Notes: generated from the letters alone by a model not told the origin. A DNA stretch of 64,000 nucleotides from Vescimonas sanitatis (GCF_049060325.1 NZ_JBMGPW010000001.1:62001-126000), one strand, 5' to 3'. Positions 1 to 8,186 are shown, numbered from the stretch's first letter. Program-made: numbers and translations.

Positions 1-53
1 TTGATACCGAAACCTGCAAAATGCAGAAAGGACGAAAGCTTCATAAGTGTACC

Positions 54-785
54 TCACAAAAAAGCATCGAAACAGACACTGGCAATCTCATCACGGAGCA
101 GCTTGTCTCCAAATCGTGCATTCTCGTATAATGCGTACCATCCGGGGAAAAGCTGCATTTCCTTACTTTCTTCACAGTACAGCGACCAATCGCCATCCTT
201 GTGGCTCACGAAATAATGCAGACCATCGTGGGACAGTTCCATCTCACGGCCTGTTTCCAGAGAGAGGAGCATCAGCCCATCGTTATAGCGCCGCTGCCAC
301 TCTTTCCAGAAAGCGGTGTATCCGTTCCGGTCAAACTCATTCTCCGGGATTTCTTTCGGGGTACAGGCATCGTAGAACCGCTTTACGCTTTTTGCAAAAT
401 CCAGAACCTCGTACTGATATTCCCGAAGGGTCACGACTTCTTCCTGCCCGGAGGGGAGGATAAACCGGACGGCATTGCCTTCATGGATGGTGGTCCAATC
501 CGTTCCTGTATCGCATCCGCTGATAGCAACTTCAGTCAGGTCATCATTGGCAATAAGAGTATGCCCACAGCAGGGGATCATTTGAATATCATACTCTGCC
601 ATCAGCTTGTCGTTGGTGAGCGTTTTCAGCAGATACAGAGCAGTAGCGCTGACAGTACCCGTATCTTCAAGAACGGTATCGCCAAACTGTACCGTAACAT
701 GACCATGCAGGCAAAGATCCTGCGGGTCATCAGCTGCGCCACCGATCCACTCAAAGTTGTCGGCTTTTATTCTGAAAACACCCAT
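54..785 (-). CDS. hypothetical protein, last gene of a minus-strand membrane/stress cluster
   Basis: The 243-residue protein is not recognised. It has no signal peptide or membrane segment and is probably cytoplasmic. The N-terminal half looks like beta strands; the C-terminal half carries aromatic and charged stretches (FWKEWQRRY near residue 170). The start is supported by an AAGGGGG Shine-Dalgarno site about eight bases upstream of the ATG. It lies downstream of the EcsC gene in the same direction, but a hairpin in the gap suggests separate or reduced transcription. Function unknown. Confidence 0.75.
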   Translation of the reverse strand: MGVFRIKADNFEWIGGAADDPQDLCLHGHVTVQFGDTVLEDTGTVSATALYLLKTLTNDKLMAEYDIQMIPCCGHTLIANDDLTEVAISGCDTGTDWTTIHEGNAVRFILPSGQEEVVTLREYQYEVLDFAKSVKRFYDACTPKEIPENEFDRNGYTAFWKEWQRRYNDGLMLLSLETGREMELSHDGLHYFVSHKDGDWSLYCEESKEMQLFPGWYALYENARFGDKLLRDEIASVCFDAFL

Positions 786-808
786 GTTGATACCCCCTTA
801 ACCACAAA

Positions 809-835
809 GCAGCGGCAACCGATTGCTGCCGCTGC
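809..835 (-). terminator. hairpin, possible weak terminator after the EcsC gene
   Basis: GCAGCGGCA (809-817) pairs with TGCCGCTGC (827-835). Read on the minus strand the stem is followed by a short TTTG run, so it would act after the EcsC gene, just upstream of the next gene. The weak T tract makes termination uncertain. Confidence 0.4.
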
Positions 836-901
836 TGTTGCAGCTTAATCGTACTATGGATTTCCAATCAGTTCATGTCGATTGTGTAAACGATAGATTT
901 T

Positions 902-1729
902 TCAAAGAAATCTTAAAGAATACCCGTTACGCTGGGCCACTGCCAACAGGTACCGTTTTTGATACTTGAGCTGCACATAGCGCATGACCTTGTTGTAATA
1001 GACGGGATTGGCCGCGCCGCCAAGGATACCCACAAGCGGAAACCCTTGCACGAATTTCAGGAGCAGCATGTCTACCGCAAAAGCACTTCCTGTCTTCTGG
1101 ATCTGGGCCTGCAGCTCATCCTCGCCAGTTTGCGGCATCTCCTCGATCATGCCATCCACCCGTGCATTCTTCACAGCAAAATCAGGGCCTTTGGTAAGAG
1201 CTGTTTCCATCATGCGAAGGATAAAAAGCCGCTCCTCTGGAGTATCATAGGCAAAGCCATAGCTCAGGGCGGTTTCATAAACACCTTTAAGCAACATACC
1301 GACAAACACCACGATATCCGGCAGGCCAATGCCCAGTGCCCCAAGGCCGATTCCTTCCACAGTTGTCAGGGCGGTGTTTGTCAGACCAGACCGACCGGCA
1401 TTTCGCTTGACCTGTTTCAGTTCCTTTCGGCCACCCTTGACCTGGACGGCATAATCCTGAACGGAATGGGTCTCTTCAAGATTCTGACGGTTGTAGGTTT
1501 TTTCAATGACCCCGACGCCTTGAGTAAATACCACGGAAAACGCCTTGCTGAAAGCTGTCTCTAAACTGCGGTAAACCTTCTCTGGCACCTTCTTCTCCAG
1601 ATCCGTTTTCCAGCGGGGTGCTGTCGTTTTCATGGCGCTCTGCTTCAGCTGCGTTTCCTTTTTCAGTACAGAGGCGTACTCCTTTTCCAGCGCAGCACGC
1701 TTCTTGTCTTTCTTTATGAAAATCGACAT
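902..1729 (-). CDS. EcsC family protein
   Basis: The 275-residue protein matches the EcsC family (named after the third gene of the Bacillus ecs locus; molecular role unclear). A Lys-rich coiled N-terminus of about 90 residues is followed by the conserved glycine-rich hydrophobic core around residues 118-160 (VEGIGLGALGIGLPDI) and a hydrophobic C-terminal part around residues 215-245, consistent with membrane association. The ATG follows an AAGGAG site. It sits 17 bases downstream of a DUF975-like stub, probably in one operon with the AIM24 and DUF2500 genes. Confidence 0.85.
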   Translation of the reverse strand: MSIFIKKDKKRAALEKEYASVLKKETQLKQSAMKTTAPRWKTDLEKKVPEKVYRSLETAFSKAFSVVFTQGVGVIEKTYNRQNLEETHSVQDYAVQVKGGRKELKQVKRNAGRSGLTNTALTTVEGIGLGALGIGLPDIVVFVGMLLKGVYETALSYGFAYDTPEERLFILRMMETALTKGPDFAVKNARVDGMIEEMPQTGEDELQAQIQKTGSAFAVDMLLLKFVQGFPLVGILGGAANPVYYNKVMRYVQLKYQKRYLLAVAQRNGYSLRFL

Positions 1730-1746
1730 AGATGCTCCTTATAGGC

Positions 1747-1986
1747 TTAATTACTGGAAACAGAAACACTCACACCGCCCTTTGACTCTGTCACGGCGTC
1801 GATGGTCAGCACCACGGCCAGCGCAATGATCTCATCGGCCGGATCCGCGATGTCCAGCTTGAGCTCCGGGCCATCTGCTCCCGCACCGCCCAGTAGAGAG
1901 GCCACAAGGCCCACCACCACGGCGATCAGCCATTTGCCCCGCAGCGCTTCCCGGGCAATATATCTAAAATCAGCGGCGTATTTCAT
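1747..1986 (-). CDS. small membrane protein, DUF975-like N-terminus only
   Basis: The 79-residue protein starts at an ATG with a good AAAGGAG site. Residues 10-35 resemble the N-terminus of DUF975 membrane proteins (REALRGKW, then a hydrophobic helix ending LLGG). DUF975 proteins usually exceed 200 residues with several helices; here the first helix is followed by an acidic segment, a second hydrophobic stretch and a Ser/Val-rich tail. It may be a genuine short relative or a truncated gene. Operon position with the EcsC gene is clear; function unknown. Confidence 0.65.
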   Translation of the reverse strand: MKYAADFRYIAREALRGKWLIAVVVGLVASLLGGAGADGPELKLDIADPADEIIALAVVLTIDAVTESKGGVSVSVSSN

Positions 1987-2021
1987 AGCGCACTCCTTTC
2001 TTTTGCGGTCAGGATCAAGCA

Positions 2022-2243
2022 TTATTGGAATCGATAGCCGGAGGAGCCCATATGGAATACAGTCTCCATCATCTTGCCATGGTCTGGGAAGATGCGTTCC
2101 TCAAAGCCCTCGACTTTTTCGAACGAAATAACAAGGTTATCCTTGTCGATCCAGATGCTGACCGGCTTTCCGTTTTCTCTCTTTGCCCATTGTGCATCAT
2201 CCGTTTCCTGTGGGGATATAGGGCCGGATGGACATGGCCACAC
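2022..2243 (-). pseudogene. orphan coding fragment between the AIM24 and DUF975-like genes
   Basis: This open frame begins inside the end of the AIM24 gene and has no ribosome binding site of its own. Its last 55 residues read like the end of a soluble protein (KPVSIWIDKDNLVISFEKVE, then aromatic residues to GYRFQ). It may be the C-terminal remnant of a gene whose front was lost, or a chance frame. Confidence 0.3.
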
Positions 2244-2874
2244 TGCAGATGGGCATGGTCTGGAGCCACACCTTGCCCGGCCCGGTGAGGATCGTGTTAA
2301 ACAACCCCTCGCCGCCCAGCAATGCGTTCTTCACGCCGGGTACCGCCTGAATGTCCATCTGAACGCCTGCGGTAAAACCCGCCACATTGCCGGTGTCCAC
2401 CACCAGCTGTTCACCGGGGCCAAGCTCATACTCCACCAATTCGCCATCGATCTCCACGAAGGCCATACCCCGGCCGGACAGCTTCTGCATGATGAAGCCC
2501 TCGCCGCCGAAAAGCCCCACACCGATTTTCTTCTTGAAGTGGATGGACAGCTCCACCCCGGCCTCAGCGGCAAGGAAGGCGCTCTTCTGCAGGATCATCT
2601 CCCGGCCCGGACCGATCTCCACGGCCTTGATCTGGCCGGGGAAGCTGGAGCCGAAGGTGATCATACCCTGGCCCCTGGCCGCATAGATGTTCTGGAACAT
2701 GCTCTCTCCGGAAAACGCCTTGGCGAACATCTTGCCCAGACCACCGCCCCGGGTATCCATCTGCATATTGGGGGTCATCCAGACCATGGAGCCCTTTTCG
2801 GTGATCATCTGCTCGCCGCTCTCCAGCTGACAGACCACGATGGGGAACGAACCACCTTTGATCTCATAACGCAT
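2197..2874 (-). CDS. AIM24 / TIGR00266 family protein
   Basis: The 225-residue protein matches the AIM24 family: an N-terminal MRYEIKGGSFP strand, the ESGEQMITEKGSMVWM segment, repeated glycine-rich beta turns (GLFGGEGF, LLGGEGLF) and the closing VWLQTMP motif. The fold is a beta-helix-like barrel of unknown biochemical function; the yeast relative is mitochondrial. AGGAGG lies eight bases before the ATG. It follows a small membrane protein and a DUF2500 gene on the same strand. Family assignment is strong, function open. Confidence 0.9.
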   Translation of the reverse strand: MRYEIKGGSFPIVVCQLESGEQMITEKGSMVWMTPNMQMDTRGGGLGKMFAKAFSGESMFQNIYAARGQGMITFGSSFPGQIKAVEIGPGREMILQKSAFLAAEAGVELSIHFKKKIGVGLFGGEGFIMQKLSGRGMAFVEIDGELVEYELGPGEQLVVDTGNVAGFTAGVQMDIQAVPGVKNALLGGEGLFNTILTGPGKVWLQTMPICSVAMSIRPYIPTGNG

Positions 2875-2900
2875 ATTCAGTACCTCCTATAATTCTGTGT

Positions 2901-3131
2901 TTATATCCTGATGCAGGACTTCATAATTCCTGCTGCTATACCGATCATGGCTACGGGAATGATCAGGATGGCGCCGCCCACAAACAGCAGAAAGACAATC
3001 AGCATGGGCAGGGTAAGCACGATGAGAATACCTGCAATGATTTTCGCCATGCCCCAGGTGAGCTTCAGCGCCAGACTGATAGCTTTGATCAGCAGCCAGA
3101 CAAAAACAATAACGGATAGCAACTCAAACAT
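2901..3131 (-). CDS. small hydrophobic membrane protein
   Basis: The 76-residue protein is almost entirely hydrophobic, with two to three likely membrane helices and Ala/Gly/Ile-rich segments. The ATG at 3131 is chosen because AAAGGAAAAG sits directly before it; an upstream in-frame TTG would overlap that site. It lies between the DUF2500 and AIM24 genes with short gaps, so it is probably co-transcribed. No family recognised. Confidence 0.7.
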   Translation of the reverse strand: MFELLSVIVFVWLLIKAISLALKLTWGMAKIIAGILIVLTLPMLIVFLLFVGGAILIIPVAMIGIAAGIMKSCIRI

Positions 3132-3146
3132 TTCTTTTCCTTTCAA

Positions 3147-3461
3147 TCAGCGCTCAAAGCCCTTATATCGGGTGCCCTGGTGAGTCAGCATACCCCGGTC
3201 ACCGATTTCCAGCTCTTGATACTCGTACCGCTTGACACGAAGCTCGATCTGCTCACCATCTTGGGTCTCGAATGTAATGTGATAGGAGTGACTATGATGA
3301 TGGTGTCCGTTGCTGTGGTGATGATGTGTTTTTCTTCGCTTATCCACGATAGTGGCAGATCCCGTCAGAACGGGAGAGTTCTCGTTCTCGATGAACTGGC
3401 CGATACCCTTGGCAATGATATAGAAAAACACGACAAACCAAATGATAACGAATATCTGCAT
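3147..3461 (-). CDS. DUF2500 domain protein with a histidine-rich insert
   Basis: The 104-residue protein has one N-terminal membrane helix (residues 1-20) and a DUF2500 beta domain ending in the family's typical GDRGMLTHQGTRYKGFER. Between the first strand and the rest is a run with ten His within 16 residues (about 45-60), which could bind a metal ion. GGAGG precedes the ATG. This appears to be the first gene of the minus-strand cluster running to the EcsC gene. DUF2500 has no known function. Confidence 0.85.
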   Translation of the reverse strand: MQIFVIIWFVVFFYIIAKGIGQFIENENSPVLTGSATIVDKRRKTHHHHSNGHHHHSHSYHITFETQDGEQIELRVKRYEYQELEIGDRGMLTHQGTRYKGFER

Positions 3462-3770
3462 TCTGATCCTCCAATGTTCTGTAAAAGGGGCCCCACTTCA
3501 TCGTGAGGACCCTATGTCTATGTGAAGTTTTGGCTCAACAGCCTTGATTCCGAGGGCTTCGGCGTAAGCTGGGTTTTTCCTGATCTTATCCAGAAGCCGA
3601 ATGATCAGGATTCGTTCTCTCGCAATCAAAGGTACCACTTCCTTTGCTTAGATGTGGAAATCTGCCTCCTGCTTATGGCTCTATTGTACCTTTGTGCTGC
3701 CCGGAAATAAATGGCTGTGTCAGCAAAATAAGAGGGTATAATTCTTCGTCTGGAGAAAAATAAAGGCTGA
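3462..3770. other. intergenic stretch, no gene seen
   Basis: Only short open frames without ribosome binding sites occur here. It separates the DUF2500 cluster from the next minus-strand gene and should hold the promoter of the cluster, but I could not pick out convincing -35 and -10 boxes. Confidence 0.5.
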
Positions 3771-4286
3771 TCAGACCTGCTTGCCTTTCAGAGCGTTATA
3801 CTGCTCTATATCAATGACTCCGGTGGCCAGCATCTTTTCTGACCACAGCTGCAGCGTCTCCACGGTGATGGAGATGCGCTCCAGCTCCTCCTGTATGTAG
3901 ATGAAATCCGCCAGTTCATCACCGGAGATACGCCCGTCCGCCGTGATCTCGATAAGCCGCTCCTTTTGCCTGTGCATGGAGTTCAGGGAAGCCAGCATCT
4001 CCAGCACAATCTGGGACAGGTCCTTGATCTGGATCTCCGGCACATACTGCTGCCCGATGGGACACTGGTTGGCGCAGTAGTAGTTGCAAAGGTTGGGCTG
4101 CCGGTATTTCTCCGCCATGGCCAGTACCTCGTCCGGATAGGGCAGGGATCGTTCGTTCTCGATCTTCTCGATACGCTCCGGGGAGATGGTCTCCAGTAGT
4201 TCGCTGGCCGACTCTCGGGTGAGCTTCAGGCTCTCTCTGGTCAGCTGGTAGATGTTCTTGTTTTCTTTTGTGGATACTCTGGCCAT
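3771..4286 (-). CDS. helix-turn-helix (XRE-like) protein with a Cys-rich segment
   Basis: The 171-residue protein has an N-terminal XRE-type fold (about residues 10-65: LTRESLKLTRESASELL, ISPERIEKIENERSLP), a cysteine cluster (CNYYCANQC, about 70-80) that could bind a metal, and a helical C-terminal half. ATG at 4286 is preferred because GAGG lies ahead of it. The cysteine motif recurs in a family of HTH proteins I associate with clostridial mobile regions (from memory). A promoter lies upstream. Probably a DNA-binding regulator. Confidence 0.8.
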   Translation of the reverse strand: MARVSTKENKNIYQLTRESLKLTRESASELLETISPERIEKIENERSLPYPDEVLAMAEKYRQPNLCNYYCANQCPIGQQYVPEIQIKDLSQIVLEMLASLNSMHRQKERLIEITADGRISGDELADFIYIQEELERISITVETLQLWSEKMLATGVIDIEQYNALKGKQV

Positions 4287-4369
4287 GTTCAACTTCCTCG
4301 CCTTTCATCATGCGTATCATCATTATACGAGTTAGCGACAAAAAACGCAACTGCCACCACGCGAAGTAA

Positions 4370-4399
4370 ATTATATCATTGTAATGCCGTTTTTGGCAA
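4370..4399 (-). promoter_or_regulatory. promoter of the 171-residue HTH gene with a dyad in its -35 region
   Basis: On the minus strand TTGCCA (4394-4399) and TATAAT (4370-4375) are 18 bases apart. The -35 region lies in the imperfect dyad TGCCGTTTTTGGCA, which resembles the TTGCCGTTTTGG arm of the abiE operator, so both promoters could share a regulator. Confidence 0.55.
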
Positions 4400-4454
4400 T
4401 TCTTATCTCCTTTTTGTGTGCGCTTATTGGGCAGTTCTCTTGAAACGCAAAAAT

Positions 4455-4487
4455 CCCGCACAGCAGCCGTGTAACCTGCCGTGCGGG
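4455..4487 (-). terminator. terminator of the AbiE operon
   Basis: CCCGCAC (4455-4461) and GTGCGGG (4481-4487) form a stem that on the minus strand is followed by ATTTTTG. It lies just past the stop codon of the toxin gene. Confidence 0.65.
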
Positions 4488-4498
4488 AAGTTGACCCT

Positions 4499-5539
4499 TT
4501 ATTCTGCGATCAGACGATCCGTTTTAATGGCGTAAGCATATGCTTCTGCGCTGACTTTTCTCAGGTAGGCCAGCGGCATGAGCTTGTCCACCGTCAACTT
4601 TTCACCGGCAAATGCCGCAGCATCCTCAATTCGCTCATAGTCATTGCCTGTCAGCAGGCACGCCGCCATATACATTACCTTAGTTGCTCTGGTGGCGGCG
4701 ATCTCCGGGCTGTAGTTTTCTGCGTAGATATGGCCGCGCAGATCACGGATGCCCTTTACATACAGAGGGTATTCCTCTGCATCGGATTTTCCTCGGGACG
4801 CGAGGCAAAGTGCTGCGTCAAATGTATCCCGAAGGCAGTCTTCCACACTGGCATCGCTGCCGCGGTATGCAAGTTCTGCCTTGGCAATTTCCGTGTATGT
4901 ATGGTGCACTTTCGCAGTGTCCTCAAAGATATCAAGCAGAGAGGTCACATCGTAAAACTGTTTCATGACCTCCATATCCTTGCCGTCATTGAGGAGAATA
5001 CCGGTGGTGTGGGGTGCAAATGCGGTGAGTTTATCCGCCAGGATACAATCTGCGCTGGGAATCTGTACTGCCAGATATTCCGGCTGCGTTTGCAGCAGCT
5101 CGTTTCGGATTTCCTTGCTGATAAGCTCAGCATAATGGTTTTCCTCGAACAGGACGTCCAAGAGGATATACAACGGCTTATGGTTTACCGGGGAATCATA
5201 GGTAAACTTGAAATGGCGCTTTTCGATATTATTTTTGCCGATGCGTTTTTGTTCTTCCGCACTCTGGAAAGGGAATATCTTGGATGCCTCTTCGATAAAG
5301 GCATCCAGATCCGTTCCGGGCTCCACAATGATATCAATGTCAGTGGACAACCGGCGCGGACGGTTCATCAGGAGCATCAGGCAGGTACCGCCCTTGAAAA
5401 TAAAGGGCATTCCCACGCGGGCCAGAGCCTCCAGCAGTCCAAAGGCGTAGACCGCACGCTCCAACAGTACGGGGTCACGTTTGCTGGTTTTCTGAAGTTC
5501 CCGGATATGCTCTTCTGAAAAGCTGATTGGCTGTATCAT
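4499..5539 (-). CDS. abiEii: AbiEii/AbiGii-type nucleotidyltransferase toxin
   Basis: The 346-residue protein is the toxin of a type IV (AbiE) toxin-antitoxin system, a DNA-polymerase-beta-like nucleotidyltransferase; relatives modify tRNA ends or use GTP and stop growth on phage infection. The family signature is intact: GGT at 50-52 followed by the metal-binding DID of RLSTDID (Asp67 and Asp69), then the DGKDMEVMKQFYDV region. The length is near the family norm. Its ATG is four bases after the antitoxin stop, so the two are translated as a pair. Confidence 0.9.
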   Translation of the reverse strand: MIQPISFSEEHIRELQKTSKRDPVLLERAVYAFGLLEALARVGMPFIFKGGTCLMLLMNRPRRLSTDIDIIVEPGTDLDAFIEEASKIFPFQSAEEQKRIGKNNIEKRHFKFTYDSPVNHKPLYILLDVLFEENHYAELISKEIRNELLQTQPEYLAVQIPSADCILADKLTAFAPHTTGILLNDGKDMEVMKQFYDVTSLLDIFEDTAKVHHTYTEIAKAELAYRGSDASVEDCLRDTFDAALCLASRGKSDAEEYPLYVKGIRDLRGHIYAENYSPEIAATRATKVMYMAACLLTGNDYERIEDAAAFAGEKLTVDKLMPLAYLRKVSAEAYAYAIKTDRLIAE

Positions 5540-5543
5540 ATCG

Positions 5544-6278
5544 TTACTCCGTTCTTAACGTAATATTTGTCTTTTCTCGAATCAGCGCCCTCAGCCGTTT
5601 TTCAGCAGCACGGCGCTTGGCATAGCGGAACAGGCAGCTCTCGTCGATTACATAGCCGGAAAAAGCCCCCTCAAAGATGGCCGGATATTCGCTCTTACTG
5701 ATCACTTCCTGCAGCAGAGGGTCAGAAACCAAATCCACCAGCATCTTTTCAAGGCGGGTATGCCATGCTTCCTCGTTTCCTCTGGGAGCCTCAGTGACCA
5801 GTTTGTTTAATACGATCATGCCATCATACCAATACTGGTGATACAGTTCGGGAGTCGGGTCGAGAAGCACCTTGCCAGGGACCTGCTCCTTGAGCAGGTC
5901 GAAAACAAAATCAATAATATCATCCTCCACGGAGAGGAACAGAACATTGTGTGCCAACTGATGATTGACAAATTCGTTGAGTTGCACCAGTTCAAAAATG
6001 GTGAACTCCACCGCAGGAAACGCTTCCCGAATAGCCCGTGCAGCAGCGCAGGCCTCCTCTGAGTATTCATGCCGATAATTGCTCATCTTATTTCCGGAGA
6101 CACAATACGCATTCCGGCCGACTCGAACGACCTCTCCGCTTTTCACCAGGCCACGCAGTCTCTTGCGCATAGCCTCTTCTCCAAGCGGGCAGCCATTGTC
6201 CTGATTGGTCATAAAGAAATCCCCAAAGCTAAAACTCTTCATGCCGGCCAATGCCGTCAGATGAACCTGATTGAACAT
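5544..6278 (-). CDS. AbiEi-like antitoxin and transcriptional repressor
   Basis: The 244-residue protein occupies the antitoxin position before the AbiEii gene. Residues about 10-70 form a winged-helix DNA-binding region (MRKRLRGLVKSGEVVRVGRNAYCV); the rest is a DUF6577/AbiEi-like domain. Antitoxins of this type neutralise the toxin and repress their own operon. ATG at 6278 is preferred over an upstream start because GAGGTG lies ahead of it. The inverted repeat and promoter upstream fit autoregulation. Confidence 0.82.
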   Translation of the reverse strand: MFNQVHLTALAGMKSFSFGDFFMTNQDNGCPLGEEAMRKRLRGLVKSGEVVRVGRNAYCVSGNKMSNYRHEYSEEACAAARAIREAFPAVEFTIFELVQLNEFVNHQLAHNVLFLSVEDDIIDFVFDLLKEQVPGKVLLDPTPELYHQYWYDGMIVLNKLVTEAPRGNEEAWHTRLEKMLVDLVSDPLLQEVISKSEYPAIFEGAFSGYVIDESCLFRYAKRRAAEKRLRALIREKTNITLRTE

Positions 6279-6322
6279 GATAATCACCTCGCAAACCGTC
6301 CTATTTTGGCAACAGATACTCA

Positions 6323-6410
6323 CTATTGCCGTTTTGGTACAATTACATTATACTGCTTTTCTCCGTTTCGTCAATACCATTTCGGCAATAGAGGGTGTTT
6401 ACTGACGAAA
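6323..6410 (-). promoter_or_regulatory. promoter and inverted-repeat operator of the abiE operon
   Basis: CTATTGCCGTTTTGGTA (6323-6339) faces TACCATTTCGGCAATAG (6375-6391); 14 of 17 bases match as an inverted repeat. Between the arms a minus-strand promoter reads TTGACG (6369-6374), 16 bases, TATAAT (6347-6352). A further dyad, TTTCGTCA (6366-6373) and TGACGAAA (6403-6410), overlaps the -35 box. Paired repeats flanking the promoter are the known layout for AbiEi repression. Confidence 0.7.
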
Positions 6411-6488
6411 TAGTACCGTCGAAACATGAGAATAGTATTGCCCTTCAAAAGCATTTTATTCGCAGAGCCGAAAATGGTTGCATCGAAA

Positions 6489-6507
6489 GGTGAAATCTCA
6501 TTTCACC
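6489..6507. promoter_or_regulatory. perfect palindrome, candidate operator of the XRE gene
   Basis: GGTGAAAT, three bases, ATTTCACC. It lies about 60 bases before the XRE gene at 6567 and upstream of a TATAAT (6540-6545), a usual place for an autoregulatory site. Confidence 0.45.
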
Positions 6508-6566
6508 ATACCTGAAGCAAAATGCTTGGAGGATTCTGTTATAATGGTTTTAAGAGGAGGTGCAGC

Positions 6567-6923
6567 ATGTATAGCATATCGGAATTTGCAGGCTTGTTGG
6601 TCAAGCAGGCCCGGGAAGAGAAGCAATGGGATCAGCAGTATCTGGCTGATGAGCTGGATATTGATATCCGCACGCTCAAGAAAATAGAAGCAGGCAAATC
6701 AGACATATCATTTGACACACTGAGCAGTCTGATCCATCTGCTTGAAATCTCACCGAAAATCCTGTTCTATGCTGATCGCACAGAAACCGGCGTGGAGATG
6801 GATAAGATATTTCGTCAGCTGATGCGCTTTTCTCCGGACAATATCCAGATGATCTGCGATTCAGCCCATTACATCCGGGCCTGGAAGGATGCCAACGGTG
6901 ATGACTACCCTTTGGAACAATAA
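6567..6923 (+). CDS. XRE family transcriptional regulator
   Basis: The 118-residue protein has an XRE helix-turn-helix at about residues 6-65 (QYLADELDIDIRTLKKIE, then LSSLIHLLEISP) and a short helical tail. It probably binds DNA as a dimer. ATG at 6567 is chosen for its AGAGGAGG site seven bases upstream; a longer frame from 6522 lacks one. It has its own palindrome upstream and terminator downstream, so it looks monocistronic. Confidence 0.85.
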   Translation: MYSISEFAGLLVKQAREEKQWDQQYLADELDIDIRTLKKIEAGKSDISFDTLSSLIHLLEISPKILFYADRTETGVEMDKIFRQLMRFSPDNIQMICDSAHYIRAWKDANGDDYPLEQ

Positions 6924-6942
6924 AGCATGACCGTTAAGAGAG

Positions 6943-6974
6943 ATCCCTGCGCCGGAGAATACCAGCGCAGGGAT
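6943..6974 (+). terminator. rho-independent terminator
   Basis: ATCCCTGCGC (6943-6952) pairs with GCGCAGGGAT (6965-6974), followed by TTCATT. It ends the XRE gene transcript. Confidence 0.7.
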
Positions 6975-6984
6975 TTCATTACAC

Positions 6985-7226
6985 TTACCACTTGCTCATG
7001 ATCTTACCATACATCTGCAGCTTTTCATCTTCGTAGCGGACTTCCCAAACATATCGGAGACTACGGCATCCAACGTCAGATTGCACACAGTGAAAGCGTT
7101 CTGGAAACGATTCTTTTCACTGGAACGCATGGACACGAGCTTACTTCGATAGCGGGTGAACTCGCGGAGAATACGGATATCCTTACTTGGAATGAAACTG
7201 CTGGGAACTAAGCCCATACGAAACAG
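6985..7226 (-). pseudogene. IS110-family transposase fragment, plus a stray C-terminal tail
   Basis: About 63 residues on the minus strand (7038-7226) match the middle of an IS110 transposase: GLVPSSFIPSKDIR, FTRYRSKLV, RSSEKNRFQN, and VVSDMFGKSA. Both the catalytic N-terminus and the C-terminal domain are absent. At 6985-7050 another minus-strand frame ends in YGKIMSKW and a stop, which may be the tail of an interrupted gene. The slice has no start and must be a relic. Confidence 0.75.
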
Positions 7227-7709
7227 ATTGCCGACGACGTACAGTTTGAGGTTGTCGGTATCTCTGACATTCGGGAAACCGACGATTACCCCGGCATCCG
7301 GGTCGCGCTGAAAGCGAACTATCCGCCGATCAGCGTACCTCTGACGGTGGATGCCACCACGGGCGACATGATAACGCCCCGCGAGGTGGAATACACATTC
7401 TCCCTGCTGTTCGATAACCGCACGATCAGTATTCTTGCCTATAACCTTGAAACGGTTTTGGCGAAAAAGCTGGAAACTGTGCTGTCCCGCAACATTGCGA
7501 ATACCCGTCCGAAAGATTATTACGACGTACATATCCTGTACGCACTGCGCGGCGCGGAGTACGACAAAGCGACGCTGCGCCGGGCGCTGGAACGGACGAC
7601 GCAGAAACGCGGTAGCGGCATGATCCTGACAGACTACCCGGAAATTATGAAAGAGATCCGCGAAAGCGATACGCTCCGCAAGCTGTGGGAGAAATACAGC
7701 CGCGAGTAA
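7224..7709 (+). pseudogene. truncated AbiEii-like nucleotidyltransferase, C-terminal part
   Basis: The frame reads SDIRETDDYPGIRVAL, then TTGDMITPREVEY, ILAYNLETVLAKKLET and NTRPKDYYDVHILY, the conserved C-terminal half of AbiEii-family proteins. The N-terminal GGT and DxD catalytic part is missing; homology begins where the IS110 slice ends, near 7224. It belongs to a different branch from the intact AbiEii at 4499-5539. Any GTG start inside would give a non-catalytic protein. Confidence 0.78.
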
Positions 7710-8186
7710 CCGTGTGCATTTCATGCGGGTTCCTTACAGAGATCCGGGTAGTTTCATGCTCCGTTTGTCAGTTACCTTTGTTCACCCTGGGACACTTGTT
7801 AGTGTTGAAAAAAGAACGTTTTTCGGATACTATATAGGTGAGAGCGGCAAAAAAAGCGGTACTTTTATTCGTGCAATAGGGGCGCTGGTATGATAAAAGG
7901 AGTTGGCAGCAAGGAGTATCGCTAAAATGAGAGCGTTTCGGTAAACGATCTCGTTGGCATTGACTGCGGGCATATCTCGAATTACACCTATTGCCGAAGC
8001 CCGGAAGCGTCCTGCTTTCGCGGACTCGGTATGCTTTCCGCAAACCTGACTATTATAGCGCCCATAGCGGGCCTTGCCCGCGTATGCGCACAGCCATGCC
8101 GGCTGTGCGCATTTTTTTATTTCTGCCGAGCTCCTCCGTTTTTGAAAAATGGTTTTACCAAATCTTTCAGAAACGGAGGGTGAAAA
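7710..8186 (+). other. 477-base gap with a strong terminator, no gene recognised
   Basis: No frame with a convincing start is seen. At 8086-8110 the perfect stem GCGCACAGCC / GGCTGTGCGC with a five-base loop is followed by seven T, a strong rho-independent terminator for plus-strand transcription. The part at 7920-8040 has coding-like composition (a Cys-containing frame around GIDCGHISNYTYC) but no identifiable gene. Confidence 0.6.
8086..8118 (+). terminator. rho-independent terminator
   Basis: Ten-base perfect GC-rich stem, loop ATGCC, tail ATTTTTTT. It shields the XRE gene that starts at 8187 from upstream transcription. Confidence 0.85.

Noticed and set aside
3522..3710. A 62-codon plus-strand frame in the gap after the DUF2500 gene
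   Set aside because: No ribosome binding site, no family resemblance and direction opposite to all neighbours.
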